The notes under the pieces: generated by a model
What the model was told of the DNA's origin: nothing
What the model saw: only the letters and a program-made list of their open reading frames with translations
The model's database searches: none
Assembly (NCBI GenBank): GCA_910585505.1
Contig: CAJUFF010000017.1
Location: forward strand, 1 to 28,256
Origin: an uncultured Ruminiclostridium sp.
Lineage (GTDB): Bacteria; Bacillota; Clostridia; Oscillospirales; Ruminococcaceae
Direction: 5' to 3'
Length of the DNA: 28,256 nt
In this document: positions 6,719 to 15,756 of the stretch, piece by piece
Layout: every line of letters begins with the position of its first letter
How positions within the stretch are numbered: position 1 is the first letter of the stretch
Made by a program: the position numbers and the translations under genes

Positions 6719-9700
6719 TCACCTTTTATTTTTTTCTTCCCACATTCCCTCAGAGGAAACGACGTTAAACTCCCTGTTCCCGCAGACTGATCTGAATCCG
6801 CAGAACGGACAGGGCAGTGCGCCTTCGTGCTCCAGAGGCAGGGCTTCGATATTTCCCTTAATAATTTCCTTGAGCTTCGGCAGGATAATTTCATTATCAA
6901 TATGTTTTTTAAGCTGTTCCGCGTCGCCTAACGGTATGTCCGTCCCGTTTCGTTTTCCCGCCGCCGATTTAGTAAGCGCGGTCTTTTCCGCAACCTCTTG
7001 TGAAAGGGATCCGCCGTGGACGGCGTGCTTTCCGTACCACTCGTTCAGAAGCTCGTCGGGGTCGGGAGGGAGAGAGGTTTCGGTCTTAAGGGCGGAAAGT
7101 CCGCCTATGGAGGAATAGCACGCCGCGCCCGGAATAAGGTTTTTTTCCTCTCCGCACTTTCCGAACAGATACAAAAGCGGCTGAAGATTTTTGCCCCCCG
7201 CGATTCCGTCAAGCGTAAAGCTTTTTTCAGAGCTTTTGTAATCGCATATTCTTATGTAGCTTTCAAGGGCGGCGGAATCGTTTTCTTTCTCCTTTGGAAC
7301 CGCGTCTATCCTGTCGGCGCTGCCTTTTATCGTAATATGCCCCTCCGGAAATTCCGGATCGTTTATAATATAGCTTACCATGCGTTCAAATTCTACGGGA
7401 GTAAAACCCGTGACTTTTAAATCGAGACTTATTTGTCTGAGAATGCCCCTGATCCTTCCGAAAAGGCTTTTGTATACCGCTTCGGTTTTTTGTGGAAAGG
7501 TGGGGTCTTTTTCTGTGGCGCGTTTTAACGAGTCGAAAATCGCCTCTTCCGCTATAAGGTCAATCTCCTCCCATGTTTTGCCCGTAATGTCCCCGTGGGA
7601 GGAAAGGGCGGTTTTTAAAATGTCGTGTACAGCTGATCCCAAGTTGTTGAGAGCCTCCGGATCGTTTGATTCCGGCTCTCTTATAAAAAGACCGTATTTA
7701 AAGAAATACATAAGCGGGCAGGAAAAGGCGGCTTCCAGTCTTGTGGGTGAGTATTCGGCGCTGTTCAGAAGAGCTTCAGCCGTTTTGGGGGAAAGAGAAA
7801 ATCGCCTCTTGCCCGAAAGCAGCGCTTCGCTGTCGGCCAGCTTTTCCCTGAATTCGCTACCTGCCCTTTCCGCGCGTACTTCGTTAAGAATATTTTCCAG
7901 CATGTCGGAAAGTTTTGGCTCTGTGCTTTCCGCCAAGGCTCTTTTCACGTCATCCTCGGTGTTTAAGAAATATTCATCGGGCAGCTCGTCGACAGGTATC
8001 GCTTTAAGACCGGTTTCCTTTAGTATGGCGGCTTTTTCAAGCTCCTTTCCGTCCGGCGCTTGAGCGCTGTAAGAAAGAATCAGCCTTTTTCCGTAAAGGT
8101 TCATGGCGCGGTAGGCGAAATAGTATTCCTTCGACCACCTGTTTATACCGCTGTCGTAAAGGGGGAGACCGCTTTCAGACAGCTTTTCCCGTTCAAAATA
8201 GGAGAAAGCGCTTTGAAGCTTGCTTTCTCTCGGCATCGCTCCTTCGTTTACTCCCGCTATAAACACCGTCTTAGGCTCGGATTTTCTGGTGCGCTCCGTG
8301 TCACCTACCGTGACGCTGTCCAATACGGCGGGGGGATTGGCTAAGTTTATTCCCGAAAGAATCTGTTCCAGAAGCTCTCCGTACTGTTTGTATCCGATTC
8401 GTGTGTTTTTCAGGCCGTAGGCGACAGAAGTAAGCGCTTCACTCAGCGCGTCCCATATTCTGCCGTATTCCTCGGCCTCCGATTCGTCGGTTTCAATCGT
8501 ATCGGTCTCTCCGCCCTGCCCCGCCTTGGAACGGGCTATAAAGGTGGAGCGTATATTTTCGCTGTCGAAAAGGTAACTCATGAATACCTTAGACATTTCG
8601 TTTCCGTTTTCGGCGGATTCAAGCTCTTCCCTCAACTTGATCAGCGGTTCCACAATCCCCCTTCGTATATTTTCCAGCGGATTAAGGTTTTTTCTCGGCT
8701 CGATCTCTTCGCTCCAGTCTTTAGTCCAATCCTCCGCCCTTAATCCGTATTGCTCTGCGGCAAGCCTCAGGCGATAGACCTCGCTTTGGAACATAAGCCT
8801 TACTCCTCTTTCCGGTCGCTCGAAATCCCGTATCCGCTTAAATCCGCTTTCCGTGAGCTTAAGCAGTTCCTCGGTGTCAAGTTCAAGACTCTTGAAAATA
8901 CGAAGCACAAAGCCGATAACCGGCTTTTCGGTCATGGGTCGGGGAAAATCACTGAATACCGGTATACCTCCGAGACGCAGAGCGGAGGAAATTATCGGCT
9001 CCTTTTCCCTGTCGGGCGTGAGCACCAAAAAGTCCCTGTACCTGAAACCCTCGTCTCTTACCGCATGGTGAATTTTCGCGGCTATAAGCCTTGCCTCCTC
9101 GTAAGTGTCCTTGGCGGAATACAGCTCCGCCGAGGGCTTGTCCCTCCCCATCGCTCTGTACGGTACGGAAAATTCCCTTTCCTCGTAATCGGGAGCAATT
9201 GCCTTTACCTGCGCTATGGTTCTGCTTACGCACAAAAACTCTCTTTTGCCGCTGTCGGGCTTGTCCGAAGTAAAGCAGAACACGCTTTCCTCACACTGTC
9301 TCAGCGACGTTTCCAGCATTTTTTTCTGAACCTCGGAGAAGGTGTCGAAGTTGTCAAAAAAAAGATATTTTCCCGAAAAATAATCATGTTTTTCCGCCAG
9401 CACCGCCGCCCTTGACACATCGTCCAGTTTATCGTCGAGATTTTCCGTAAGCATACGGTCATATTCGGAATAAACGGCAAGAATGTCGCCTGTCTTATCC
9501 GTCAGCTCTTCATCGAGAACGTTTTCCGAAGTAAGAAAACGGTTCAGCTCATTGGGGGAAATCCCTCCGTTTCTGAGCGCCGCCACCGTTTTTAGCAGTA
9601 CGCCGCAGAAAGCGGGAGAGTTTGCGTTTTTGTCAAAATAAAGAAAATTGCCCTTCAGCTTTTCCACAGCCAGCCACATTGTAACAAGCTTCACCGCGTT

Positions 9701-9952
9701 GTCGGCCACGGGTTTGGCCTGCCTGAATTCCTTCAGTATAGCTCTTGAAAGTTTGGAAAAGCCGGTTACACTTACGTGTCTTATGTTTTCCGCCCCTACG
9801 GAAAAATAAGCTCTGCGCTCCGTGTCGAAGGAAAACTGTTCGGGGACAAATAGGACGCATTCCTTCCCCTTCATTGCAAGCTCCTTTATTTTTTGGAACA
9901 TTGACGTGGTTTTTCCCGTACCCGCTTCCCCGAAAAAAATCTTTGTGCTCAA
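6719..9952 (-). CDS. addB: AddB, nuclease and Fe-S subunit of the AddAB complex
   Basis: AddB partners AddA in DNA end processing; it has an inactive helicase fold that recognises chi and a second nuclease domain held by an iron-sulphur cluster. The 1077-residue product starts with Walker A GEAGTGKT (residues 8-15). The nuclease domain shows SADRID (Asp about 880) and ICDYKSS (about 902-908). The four cluster cysteines are present: Cys 745 in FSCPLMYFFKYG and Cys 1048, 1051 and 1057 in CPFCGFRSVC, the typical split C...CX2CX5C pattern. The start codon is TTG (9950-9952) behind a strong AAAAGGAGT site; no better in-frame start exists. It lies immediately upstream of addA and downstream of rpmE's terminator. 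No strong separate promoter was seen, so expression may partly depend on read-through from rpmE. Confidence 0.94.
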   Translation of the reverse strand: MSTKIFFGEAGTGKTTSMFQKIKELAMKGKECVLFVPEQFSFDTERRAYFSVGAENIRHVSVTGFSKLSRAILKEFRQAKPVADNAVKLVTMWLAVEKLKGNFLYFDKNANSPAFCGVLLKTVAALRNGGISPNELNRFLTSENVLDEELTDKTGDILAVYSEYDRMLTENLDDKLDDVSRAAVLAEKHDYFSGKYLFFDNFDTFSEVQKKMLETSLRQCEESVFCFTSDKPDSGKREFLCVSRTIAQVKAIAPDYEEREFSVPYRAMGRDKPSAELYSAKDTYEEARLIAAKIHHAVRDEGFRYRDFLVLTPDREKEPIISSALRLGGIPVFSDFPRPMTEKPVIGFVLRIFKSLELDTEELLKLTESGFKRIRDFERPERGVRLMFQSEVYRLRLAAEQYGLRAEDWTKDWSEEIEPRKNLNPLENIRRGIVEPLIKLREELESAENGNEMSKVFMSYLFDSENIRSTFIARSKAGQGGETDTIETDESEAEEYGRIWDALSEALTSVAYGLKNTRIGYKQYGELLEQILSGINLANPPAVLDSVTVGDTERTRKSEPKTVFIAGVNEGAMPRESKLQSAFSYFEREKLSESGLPLYDSGINRWSKEYYFAYRAMNLYGKRLILSYSAQAPDGKELEKAAILKETGLKAIPVDELPDEYFLNTEDDVKRALAESTEPKLSDMLENILNEVRAERAGSEFREKLADSEALLSGKRRFSLSPKTAEALLNSAEYSPTRLEAAFSCPLMYFFKYGLFIREPESNDPEALNNLGSAVHDILKTALSSHGDITGKTWEEIDLIAEEAIFDSLKRATEKDPTFPQKTEAVYKSLFGRIRGILRQISLDLKVTGFTPVEFERMVSYIINDPEFPEGHITIKGSADRIDAVPKEKENDSAALESYIRICDYKSSEKSFTLDGIAGGKNLQPLLYLFGKCGEEKNLIPGAACYSSIGGLSALKTETSLPPDPDELLNEWYGKHAVHGGSLSQEVAEKTALTKSAAGKRNGTDIPLGDAEQLKKHIDNEIILPKLKEIIKGNIEALPLEHEGALPCPFCGFRSVCGNREFNVVSSEGMWEEKNKR

Positions 9953-9985
9953 AATAAACTCCTTTTATCCAGAAAGTACCGTGTA

Positions 9986-10023
9986 TAACAAAAATCCCTC
10001 CGGATATAAATCGGGAGGGATTC
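9986..10023 (-). terminator. Terminator of rpmE
   Basis: On the minus strand AATCCCTCCCG pairs with CGGAGGGATT and is followed by TTTTTGTTAT. It lies between rpmE and addB and probably leaks, because no convincing addB promoter fits in the remaining 35 bases. Confidence 0.75.
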
Positions 10024-10028
10024 TGACC

Positions 10029-10232
10029 TTACTTCTTCAAGCCGAATTTCTTGTTGAACTTATCAACGCGTCCGCCGCTGTCGACAAGCTTCTGCTTACC
10101 CGTGAAGAAAGGGTGGCACTTGGAACAGATTTCTACCTTGATATCCTTTTTGGTAGAACGAGTTTCGATCACGTTGCCGCAGGCGCACTTAATGGTAGTG
10201 GGCTTGTAATCGGGATGAATACCGTCTTTCAT
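10029..10232 (-). CDS. rpmE: Ribosomal protein bL31, zinc-binding type
   Basis: The 67-residue product begins MKDGIHPDYKPTTIKCACGNV and is the standard bL31 of the large ribosomal subunit, which bridges the two subunits near the central protuberance. The C+ (zinc-binding) form is recognised from Cys 16 and Cys 18 (CAC) and the CSKC pair at about 37-40. The ATG is preceded by AAAGGCGGTGAC; the longer frame starting at 10298 would run through the leader hairpin and is rejected. It has its own perfect promoter (10304-10332), a GC-rich leader hairpin and a terminator, so it forms a separate small transcript in front of addBA. Confidence 0.96.
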   Translation of the reverse strand: MKDGIHPDYKPTTIKCACGNVIETRSTKKDIKVEICSKCHPFFTGKQKLVDSGGRVDKFNKKFGLKK

Positions 10233-10262
10233 AATGTCACCGCCTTTTCTTTTTATTCTCAG

Positions 10263-10285
10263 CCCGACGGGGAGCAACCCGTGGG
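10263..10285 (-). promoter_or_regulatory. GC-rich hairpin in the rpmE leader, candidate L31 autoregulatory element
   Basis: On the minus strand CCCACGGG and CCCGTCGGG pair around a six-base loop, about 20 bases downstream of the promoter and 30 upstream of the rpmE ATG. Ribosomal protein leaders that bind their own product are known in Firmicutes, including candidate L31 leaders. Assignment to that class is inference. Confidence 0.45.
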
Positions 10286-10303
10286 GGATTTTACGCAAAA
10301 AAT

Positions 10304-10332
10304 ATTATATCACTTTTTTAAAAAGGTGTCAA
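10304..10332 (-). promoter_or_regulatory. Promoter of rpmE
   Basis: Minus strand TTGACA (10327-10332), 17 bases, TATAAT (10304-10309): exact sigma-A consensus, as expected for a ribosomal protein gene. Confidence 0.88.
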
Positions 10333-10395
10333 GAGAAAAAGTAAATATTATGACATTTTTTATTTCGGAAATCTACGTTTGTTTTATTAAGAATA

Positions 10396-10436
10396 TAAAA
10401 CAGCGTACCAAAACCCTTTGATACGCTGTTTTTTGT
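10396..10436. terminator. Terminator after cellobiose phosphorylase
   Basis: CAGCGTA (10401-10407) pairs with TACGCTG across a 14-base loop. A run of T follows on the plus strand and TTTTATATT on the minus strand, so it can act in both directions; the minus-strand GH94 gene ends just before it. Confidence 0.75.
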
Positions 10437-10471
10437 TTTTCCGTAAAGATTTGGATACTCCGCGGTATTTT

Positions 10472-12970
10472 TTATTTGCCCAAGGTTATTTCAACGGTGT
10501 GTTCACCTTCACCCAGATCGGGAACTACGTTTCCTGCCGTAACCTTACCGTCTAAAATCATAGTTTTGACGCCCTGACTGATATGGTCGGGATTCTTGAC
10601 TGTAATGTTGTAAGTGCCGCCCCTAAATTGTCTCGAAGCGGTAAATCCGTCCCACTCCGCAGGAATTGAGGGGTTTACGGTCAGACCCTCGTAATCGGGC
10701 TTTATTCCCAATATATACTGGGAAACCGCTACGAAATTCCACGCCGCGGTACCGGTAAGCCAACTGTTCTTGGCCTCGCCGAATCTCGGCGCGTCCTTGC
10801 CAGCTATCATCTGAGCGTATACGTAAGGCTCGGTGCGGTGTAGGTCGGATATCTCCTCGTTATAGGCGGGAGCAATCTTCGAGTAATACTCAAACGCTTT
10901 GTCCCCGTGTCCCACAAACGCTTCCGCACAGATTATCCACGCGTTGTTGTGGCAGAATATGCCCGCGTTTTCCTTGTATCCGGGGGGGTAGGTGGAAATT
11001 TCGCCGTATTCGATATAGTAATGTGTAAATGCCGGATTGTTGAGCACCAGACCGTGCTTGCTGTTTAAATATTTGTCAACGCTTTCCAAAGTCTTAAGGT
11101 CGGCGCCCTTATCCTTTCCTAAGCCCGCCATTACGCAGAAGCCCTGAGGTTCAATAAAGATTTTGCCTTCTTCGTTTTCGTGAGAGCCTACCTTGTTGCC
11201 GTTGTCGTCGTAGGCACGGAGGAACCATTCTCCGTCATAGCCGTATTCCATTGTGGCGCGGCTCATCTTGTCTATCTCCGCCTGAGCCTTTTCCGCTTCT
11301 TCGTTATCCCCTTTTATTCTGCACATTTTTACGTATTCGGGGCCGATAAAGCAGAACATACCCGCGATCATTACGGATTCCGCCACCTTGCTGTAACCCG
11401 TGTCCCCGTACTTGGGAGAGGTGAAGGTCTGGAAGGATTGTCCCGGTTTATCGGAGAAGCAGCTTAAGTTAAGGCAGTCGTTCCAGTCCGCCCGTCCGCT
11501 CAGCGGCAGACCGTGGGGACCTATTTTGGTGCATACATGATAGAACGCTCTCTTCATATGGTCAAGCATGGTGTCCGCAAGCTCGTCTTTGTTTTCGTAA
11601 GGCACCTTTTCATCAAGTATGGAGATGTCGCCCGTTTCCTTGATGTAAGCTGCCACAGCCAATATCATCCACAGCGGGTCATCGTTGAAGTTTGAACCCA
11701 GCTCGTGATTACCCATCTTGGTCAAGGGCTGATACTGGTGATAAGCGCCGCCGTCCTCAAGCATCGTGGCGGCGAGGTCGATAAGTCTTTCCCTCGCTCT
11801 TGCGGGAATCTGGTGCACAAAGCCCAGAAGATCCTGATTGCTGTCGCGGAAGCCCATACCTCTTCCTATACCGCTCTCAAAGTAGGATGCAGAGCGGCTC
11901 ATGTTGAAGGTCACCATACACTGATACTGATTCCAGATATTGACCATTCTGTTGAGCTTTTCGTCGGGGGAATTTACGCTGTACTGTCTCAGTACAGCGT
12001 CCCAGTATTTCTTTAATCCTTCAAACAGCTTTTCGGCCTTTTCGGAGGTGTTGCAAAGCTCGATCATCTCCTTTGCTTTTCTCTTGTTTACGATGTTCTT
12101 TCTGCTGTTTGCGGTGGTGATTATCGTGTCATTATCGGTAAGGTCGGGCGCGAATTTTTCCTCAAATTCGTTTTCCACATAGCCTAAAAGGAAAATAAGG
12201 TCTTTGCTCTCACCGTCCTTAAGCTCTATTTCAAGATAATGGGACGCGATGGGCGACCAGCCGTCGGCTACCGAGTTGGACGGCTTTCCGTTTTTCACGG
12301 TCTGAGGTTCTCCGAACCCGTTATAAAGTCCCAAAAAGCTTTCCCTATCGGTATCGAAGCCATTTATATCTGCGTTTACGGTATAGAAAGCGTAATGATC
12401 GCGGCGCTCCTTGTACTCGGTTTTATGGTAAATGGTGCTGCCGTCGATTTCCACTTCGCCCGTATTGAAATTGCGCTGGAAATTGGTGGTATCGTCGTTG
12501 GCGTCCCAAAGGCACCATTCGAGGAAGCTCCATAGTTTAAGACTCTTTGCGCTTCCACTGTTGTTGGTAACGGTCAGCTTCTGTACTTCGCCGTTAAAGC
12601 CTACGGGAACGAAGAATTTGACTTCGGCCTTTACCCCGTTCTTTTCTCCCGAAATAACGGTATAACCCATACCGTGACGGCAGGAGTAATTGTCCAGATC
12701 TGTCTTTACGGGCGACCATCCGGGATTCCATACCGTATCCCCGTCCTTGATGTAAAAATAGCGCCCGCCCATATCCACGGGCACGTTGTTGTAGCGATAG
12801 CGGGTAATGCGGCGGAGTCTGGCGTCTTTATAAAAGCTGTATCCTCCCGCAGTGTTGGAAATAAGTGAGAAAAAGCCCTCCGTTCCCAAGTAATTTATCC
12901 ATGGATAAGGCGTTTTGGGCGAGGTAATGACGTACTCCCGATTGAGGTCGTCGAAAAAGCCGAATTTCAT
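10472..12970 (-). CDS. Cellobiose phosphorylase (GH94)
   Basis: Cleaves cellobiose with phosphate to glucose 1-phosphate and glucose in the cytoplasm, saving ATP over hydrolysis; central to cellodextrin metabolism in cellulolytic clostridia. The 832-residue product begins MKFGFFDDLNREYVITSPKT and closely follows the clostridial enzyme along its whole length: YPWINYLGT near the N-terminus, GGRYFYI, NFQRNF, the RGMGFRDSNQDLLGFVHQIP segment (about 370-390), GRADWNDCLNL (about 492-502), which carries the general-acid Asp, and YIEYGEISTYPPGYKENAG. It is slightly longer than the usual ~810 residues because of a short insert near residues 270-292. ATG follows GGAAAGGGAAACT. It is transcribed alone from a consensus promoter flanked by cre/LacI-like operators, so carbohydrate repression or cellobiose induction is likely. 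No sugar transporter is adjacent. Confidence 0.95.
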   Translation of the reverse strand: MKFGFFDDLNREYVITSPKTPYPWINYLGTEGFFSLISNTAGGYSFYKDARLRRITRYRYNNVPVDMGGRYFYIKDGDTVWNPGWSPVKTDLDNYSCRHGMGYTVISGEKNGVKAEVKFFVPVGFNGEVQKLTVTNNSGSAKSLKLWSFLEWCLWDANDDTTNFQRNFNTGEVEIDGSTIYHKTEYKERRDHYAFYTVNADINGFDTDRESFLGLYNGFGEPQTVKNGKPSNSVADGWSPIASHYLEIELKDGESKDLIFLLGYVENEFEEKFAPDLTDNDTIITTANSRKNIVNKRKAKEMIELCNTSEKAEKLFEGLKKYWDAVLRQYSVNSPDEKLNRMVNIWNQYQCMVTFNMSRSASYFESGIGRGMGFRDSNQDLLGFVHQIPARARERLIDLAATMLEDGGAYHQYQPLTKMGNHELGSNFNDDPLWMILAVAAYIKETGDISILDEKVPYENKDELADTMLDHMKRAFYHVCTKIGPHGLPLSGRADWNDCLNLSCFSDKPGQSFQTFTSPKYGDTGYSKVAESVMIAGMFCFIGPEYVKMCRIKGDNEEAEKAQAEIDKMSRATMEYGYDGEWFLRAYDDNGNKVGSHENEEGKIFIEPQGFCVMAGLGKDKGADLKTLESVDKYLNSKHGLVLNNPAFTHYYIEYGEISTYPPGYKENAGIFCHNNAWIICAEAFVGHGDKAFEYYSKIAPAYNEEISDLHRTEPYVYAQMIAGKDAPRFGEAKNSWLTGTAAWNFVAVSQYILGIKPDYEGLTVNPSIPAEWDGFTASRQFRGGTYNITVKNPDHISQGVKTMILDGKVTAGNVVPDLGEGEHTVEITLGK

Positions 12971-13065
12971 AGTTTCCCTTTCCTTTCGTATTGTTACGTG
13001 TTATAAATTGCTCTTTAATAATTTTTTACGGTGCAATTTTGAGTGTTCGCACGGCATCTTTCATT

Positions 13066-13094
13066 AGTATATAACATTTTTATAAAAATTTCAA
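13066..13094 (-). promoter_or_regulatory. Promoter of cellobiose phosphorylase
   Basis: Minus strand TTGAAA (13089-13094), 17 bases, TATACT (13066-13071). The predicted start is about 90 bases before the ATG. The cre-like operator at 13099 ends five bases upstream of the -35. Confidence 0.78.
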
Positions 13095-13098
13095 GGGC

Positions 13099-13112
13099 TG
13101 TAAACGTTACCA
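13099..13112. promoter_or_regulatory. cre / LacI-family operator upstream of the GH94 promoter
   Basis: TGTAAACGTTACCA matches every position of the Bacillus cre consensus TGWAARCGYTWNCW. It abuts the -35 of the cellobiose phosphorylase promoter. It could bind CcpA or a dedicated LacI-family cellodextrin regulator; its position upstream of the -35 also allows activation. Confidence 0.6.
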
Positions 13113-13162
13113 ATAAAATTTTGGGACAATCAGCGATTTTTTTGTATTGACTGTTGCAGTGC

Positions 13163-13178
13163 TGTTAAAACGTTTTCC
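13163..13178. promoter_or_regulatory. Second LacI-type palindrome upstream of GH94
   Basis: A palindrome centred on AAAACGTTTT (TTAAAACGTTTTCC), whose centre lies 66 bases from that of the cre-like site. Two AACGTT-centred operators about six helical turns apart would allow looping by a tetrameric LacI-family protein. It matches cre less well than the first site. Confidence 0.4.
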
Positions 13179-13304
13179 TAAAGAAATTCGGCAGTTTATA
13201 CAAAATACTGCTTGATTTTTGCACTATTCAAAGTAAGGTAAATAAATGTGGCCGTAACCGCCGACGGATATTACCCGCTTCTTTCCCCTCTCCCAAGCTT
13301 ATTC

Positions 13305-13341
13305 AAAAAGAAGCGGAGCCCTGCAAACAGGACTCCGCTTC
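13305..13341 (-). terminator. Terminator of the sigma/anti-sigma operon
   Basis: GAAGCGGAG-CCTG stems pair across a short loop with one internal mismatch; the minus strand then reads TTTTTG. It lies 33 bases beyond the stop codon of the membrane sensor gene. The plus strand continues TTCTCCTT and would terminate more weakly. Confidence 0.85.
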
Positions 13342-13373
13342 TTCTCCTTATTTTATCTCTGTATATATTCCGT

Positions 13374-15152
13374 TTAATTTATCTGTATAACAACGGAAGC
13401 GTCTCCGTTTTCCGTTATCTCATATACCGGTCCGTTTATCGTTTCAAAGAAAGGCTTAGCATCCTCCTCGGCCGTCTCGGTCAGTTCGCCTTCCGTTACG
13501 GTATAATAAACGCCGCCTAACATTATAAGGTCGTTCTTCTTACCCGAAAATACCGCGTTTCCGCTTTCCACGGGAATCAGAACATTCTTGTTGAGAATAA
13601 CGTTAATTTCGCCTGAATCGCCCGTAACTGTGAGCAGCGCCATGTTGAGATCCGGGCTTCTCGAATACTTAAGCGTTCCCGTATAAGAGGCTAACTCCGT
13701 TTCCGTTCCGTCCGCAGCCGATATGCTGTATATCTTTACGGTGTTTTCCTTTGAATCGGTGACGGCGGTGTAAACCGTGCCGTCTGAATAGGCGAGAACC
13801 GATACGGGACTTGCGTATTCGTGCTTGGCGAGGGATATTGTACCTTCGGAGCGTTCGCCGTAGTATACTATGGTTTTATCCAAGGATACCGCTCTCATAA
13901 GCACGGTTTTGCCGTCTCCGCTGCATGAAACGGAGGAAAGCTCCGCTCCTCCCGAAGTAATATATTTTACGTCCACTTCGCTTAAAAGCGAGGTCTCGCC
14001 ATCGGCGTAGTAAAGTCTCGACATGTTTTCCCCGTCTCTCGCTATGATGAACAGTTTTGAACCGTCGTAAGAGGAGCTGATCTTCGCCGAGGATGCGTAA
14101 TAGGTGGTTTCAAGCTTTATTTCGCCTTTTTCGCATCTGAACAGCCGTATGCTGTCCTCAGTGGTAGCCACAAAGTGGTTTTTGTTTATGAAGTTTATTG
14201 TCTTGATTCCTTGAAGGGGTACCGTTACCGTGTCGAAAACAGGCTTCTCCGTTTCGGAGGCTTCCGTTGAGGTTTCGGTGACGGGTTCGCCAGTTGTAAC
14301 GGAAGAAGCGGTTTCATCGTAGGACGTGCTTGTATCCGTATCGGGAGGCAATGTTTCTTCCGGTGGGATATCTGTTTTCGTTTCCGATTCGGTTTCCGCA
14401 GGAGTTATTACTGGCGGCTCCGTTTCCGTAGGAGTTTCCGTTGCCGGAGCGGTAAGGGGAGGTTCGGTAACGGGATCCGGAATGGAAATATTGATATTTT
14501 CGCTTACCGGTTCGGGTGTGGTGGTAACGTCGGCGGGCAGGCTGTTTATGGGAACAAAACTATCGTCGGAAATACCGCTTTCCGGGTATTCCATCATAGT
14601 TATTTCCTTTAAGCCCCTGACCTCCGGAAGCATTGATACGGGAACGGATATTTTCGCTCCCAAGAAGCTGAGTGAATCGTCAAGCGCGGAAGAGTTGTCA
14701 TAATGACTTCCGTCGGCTTCATAAAGAAGGCTTATGCTGATATCGTTATAGTCTTCGATTACCGAAAGCACCATGGTAATTTCGCTGTATTTAAGCGGCT
14801 TACGGAACGAAACGTACAAATCGGAAGACTCCTCCATCCCGCTGCTTGCCGAAAGCGCGGAATACTGCTGCTCCGCGGCGCTGAGTCTCGCTCTGGCGTT
14901 TTCCAAGCCGCCGTCCGTGATGTTGTATCCTTCGGAGCTGTCTATATGCGGTACGCCGGAAGAACCAAGGGAAACGGCTGCAACGGCTGCGGCGGTCACC
15001 ACGCTGCACGCTGCGGCGGCCACCGTCCATCTGCGGATCACGAGGGCTTTGCTCTTTACATTACGGCTCTTTCGCTTAGCGTTGCGTTTTACCCTTTCGG
15101 CGTCGACGGTATAACTTTCCATAAGCTGTCTGTAAAATTCTTTTTTATCCAC
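13374..15152 (-). CDS. Membrane-anchored putative anti-sigma factor or sensor with extracellular propeller-like domain
   Basis: The 592-residue product has a basic cytoplasmic N-terminus of about 40 residues (DKKEFYRQLMESYTVDAERVKRNAKRKS and onward), one membrane segment (about residues 42-64, WTVAAAACSVVTAAAVAAVSL), an extracytoplasmic region, a long Thr/Pro/Glu/Ser linker (about 205-305) and a C-terminal domain of short repeated beta-strand units resembling a WD40/TolB propeller. It lies 16 bases behind an ECF sigma gene, the usual place for its anti-sigma factor. No ZAS zinc motif (HxxxCxxC) or RsgI motif is evident, so the anti-sigma role rests on context and topology. GTG at 15152 behind GGAAGGAGG is chosen; a longer frame from 15200 would overlap the sigma gene, and an ATG next to the GTG is out of frame. 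Glucan- or wall-sensing is possible but unproven. Confidence 0.75.
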   Translation of the reverse strand: MDKKEFYRQLMESYTVDAERVKRNAKRKSRNVKSKALVIRRWTVAAAACSVVTAAAVAAVSLGSSGVPHIDSSEGYNITDGGLENARARLSAAEQQYSALSASSGMEESSDLYVSFRKPLKYSEITMVLSVIEDYNDISISLLYEADGSHYDNSSALDDSLSFLGAKISVPVSMLPEVRGLKEITMMEYPESGISDDSFVPINSLPADVTTTPEPVSENINISIPDPVTEPPLTAPATETPTETEPPVITPAETESETKTDIPPEETLPPDTDTSTSYDETASSVTTGEPVTETSTEASETEKPVFDTVTVPLQGIKTINFINKNHFVATTEDSIRLFRCEKGEIKLETTYYASSAKISSSYDGSKLFIIARDGENMSRLYYADGETSLLSEVDVKYITSGGAELSSVSCSGDGKTVLMRAVSLDKTIVYYGERSEGTISLAKHEYASPVSVLAYSDGTVYTAVTDSKENTVKIYSISAADGTETELASYTGTLKYSRSPDLNMALLTVTGDSGEINVILNKNVLIPVESGNAVFSGKKNDLIMLGGVYYTVTEGELTETAEEDAKPFFETINGPVYEITENGDASVVIQIN

Positions 15153-15168
15153 ATTGCTTCCCTCCTTC

Positions 15169-15720
15169 CTAAAGTCTGAATTTTTTCTTTTGCCGTTCAA
15201 TTGTACGGTACAGCTTGTTTTTTACCGCCGAAAGATTCATATCAAGATCTTCGGCGATATCCGAAAGCTTCATATCGCAGACGAAATACAGGTAGAAAAT
15301 TTTACCCGTCAGTTCGTCCGTATTGGCAATATCCTCGAAAATTTCGCGAGCCAGAAGCTCGTCGCACAGAATGTCCTCGAAATTTTTCTGGGTTTTGGAC
15401 ATTTCGTTTTCTATCATGACCATTTGCTCATCGGTGTAGTCGGAAAAGCTTTCCGTGACGCTGTGCTTTTTCTGTGCGCTGTAATAGCTTTTGCATTCAA
15501 ATTTTGCTATGCTTATCAGAAACGCTTCGGCGTTTTCTATGTCGTCATAGCCTTTTTTCACTATGCGCTGATAAAACCTGGCGTAGATGTTCTGAAGAAT
15601 GTCCTCCGCGTCAAGTATGTTTCCGCACTTACTGATGACAAATCTGGTGAGAGATTTCACTGTACTGTCGTAAACGGTATTAAAGTAGGTTTCCGGAGAG
15701 GCTTCACCTTTTCGGTTCAA
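15169..15720 (-). CDS. ECF-type RNA polymerase sigma factor
   Basis: Directs polymerase to a specific regulon. Region 2 is seen in YDSTVKSLTRFVISKCGNI and DAEDILQNIYARFY; region 4 in the C-terminal helix-turn-helix, GKIFYLYFVCDMKLSDIAEDL then DMNLSAVKNKLYRTIERQKKK. I start the gene at TTG 15720, preceded by GAGGTGA at five bases, which gives 183 residues, the normal ECF length. The open frame extends up to 15852 (227 residues), but that extension has no ribosome site and contains a candidate ECF promoter. It is followed after 16 bases by the membrane protein that is its probable anti-sigma factor, and the two share one terminator. It differs from the factor at 11-352, which lacks region 4. 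Confidence 0.85.
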   Translation of the reverse strand: MNRKGEASPETYFNTVYDSTVKSLTRFVISKCGNILDAEDILQNIYARFYQRIVKKGYDDIENAEAFLISIAKFECKSYYSAQKKHSVTESFSDYTDEQMVMIENEMSKTQKNFEDILCDELLAREIFEDIANTDELTGKIFYLYFVCDMKLSDIAEDLDMNLSAVKNKLYRTIERQKKKFRL

Positions 15721-15756
15721 GCGTTTCACCTCGCTTTCCGCCTTACACTTAGTAGT

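Noticed and set aside
7380..8063. 227-residue plus-strand frame inside addB, and several similar ones
   Set aside because: Shadow frames; AddB on the opposite strand has all family motifs.
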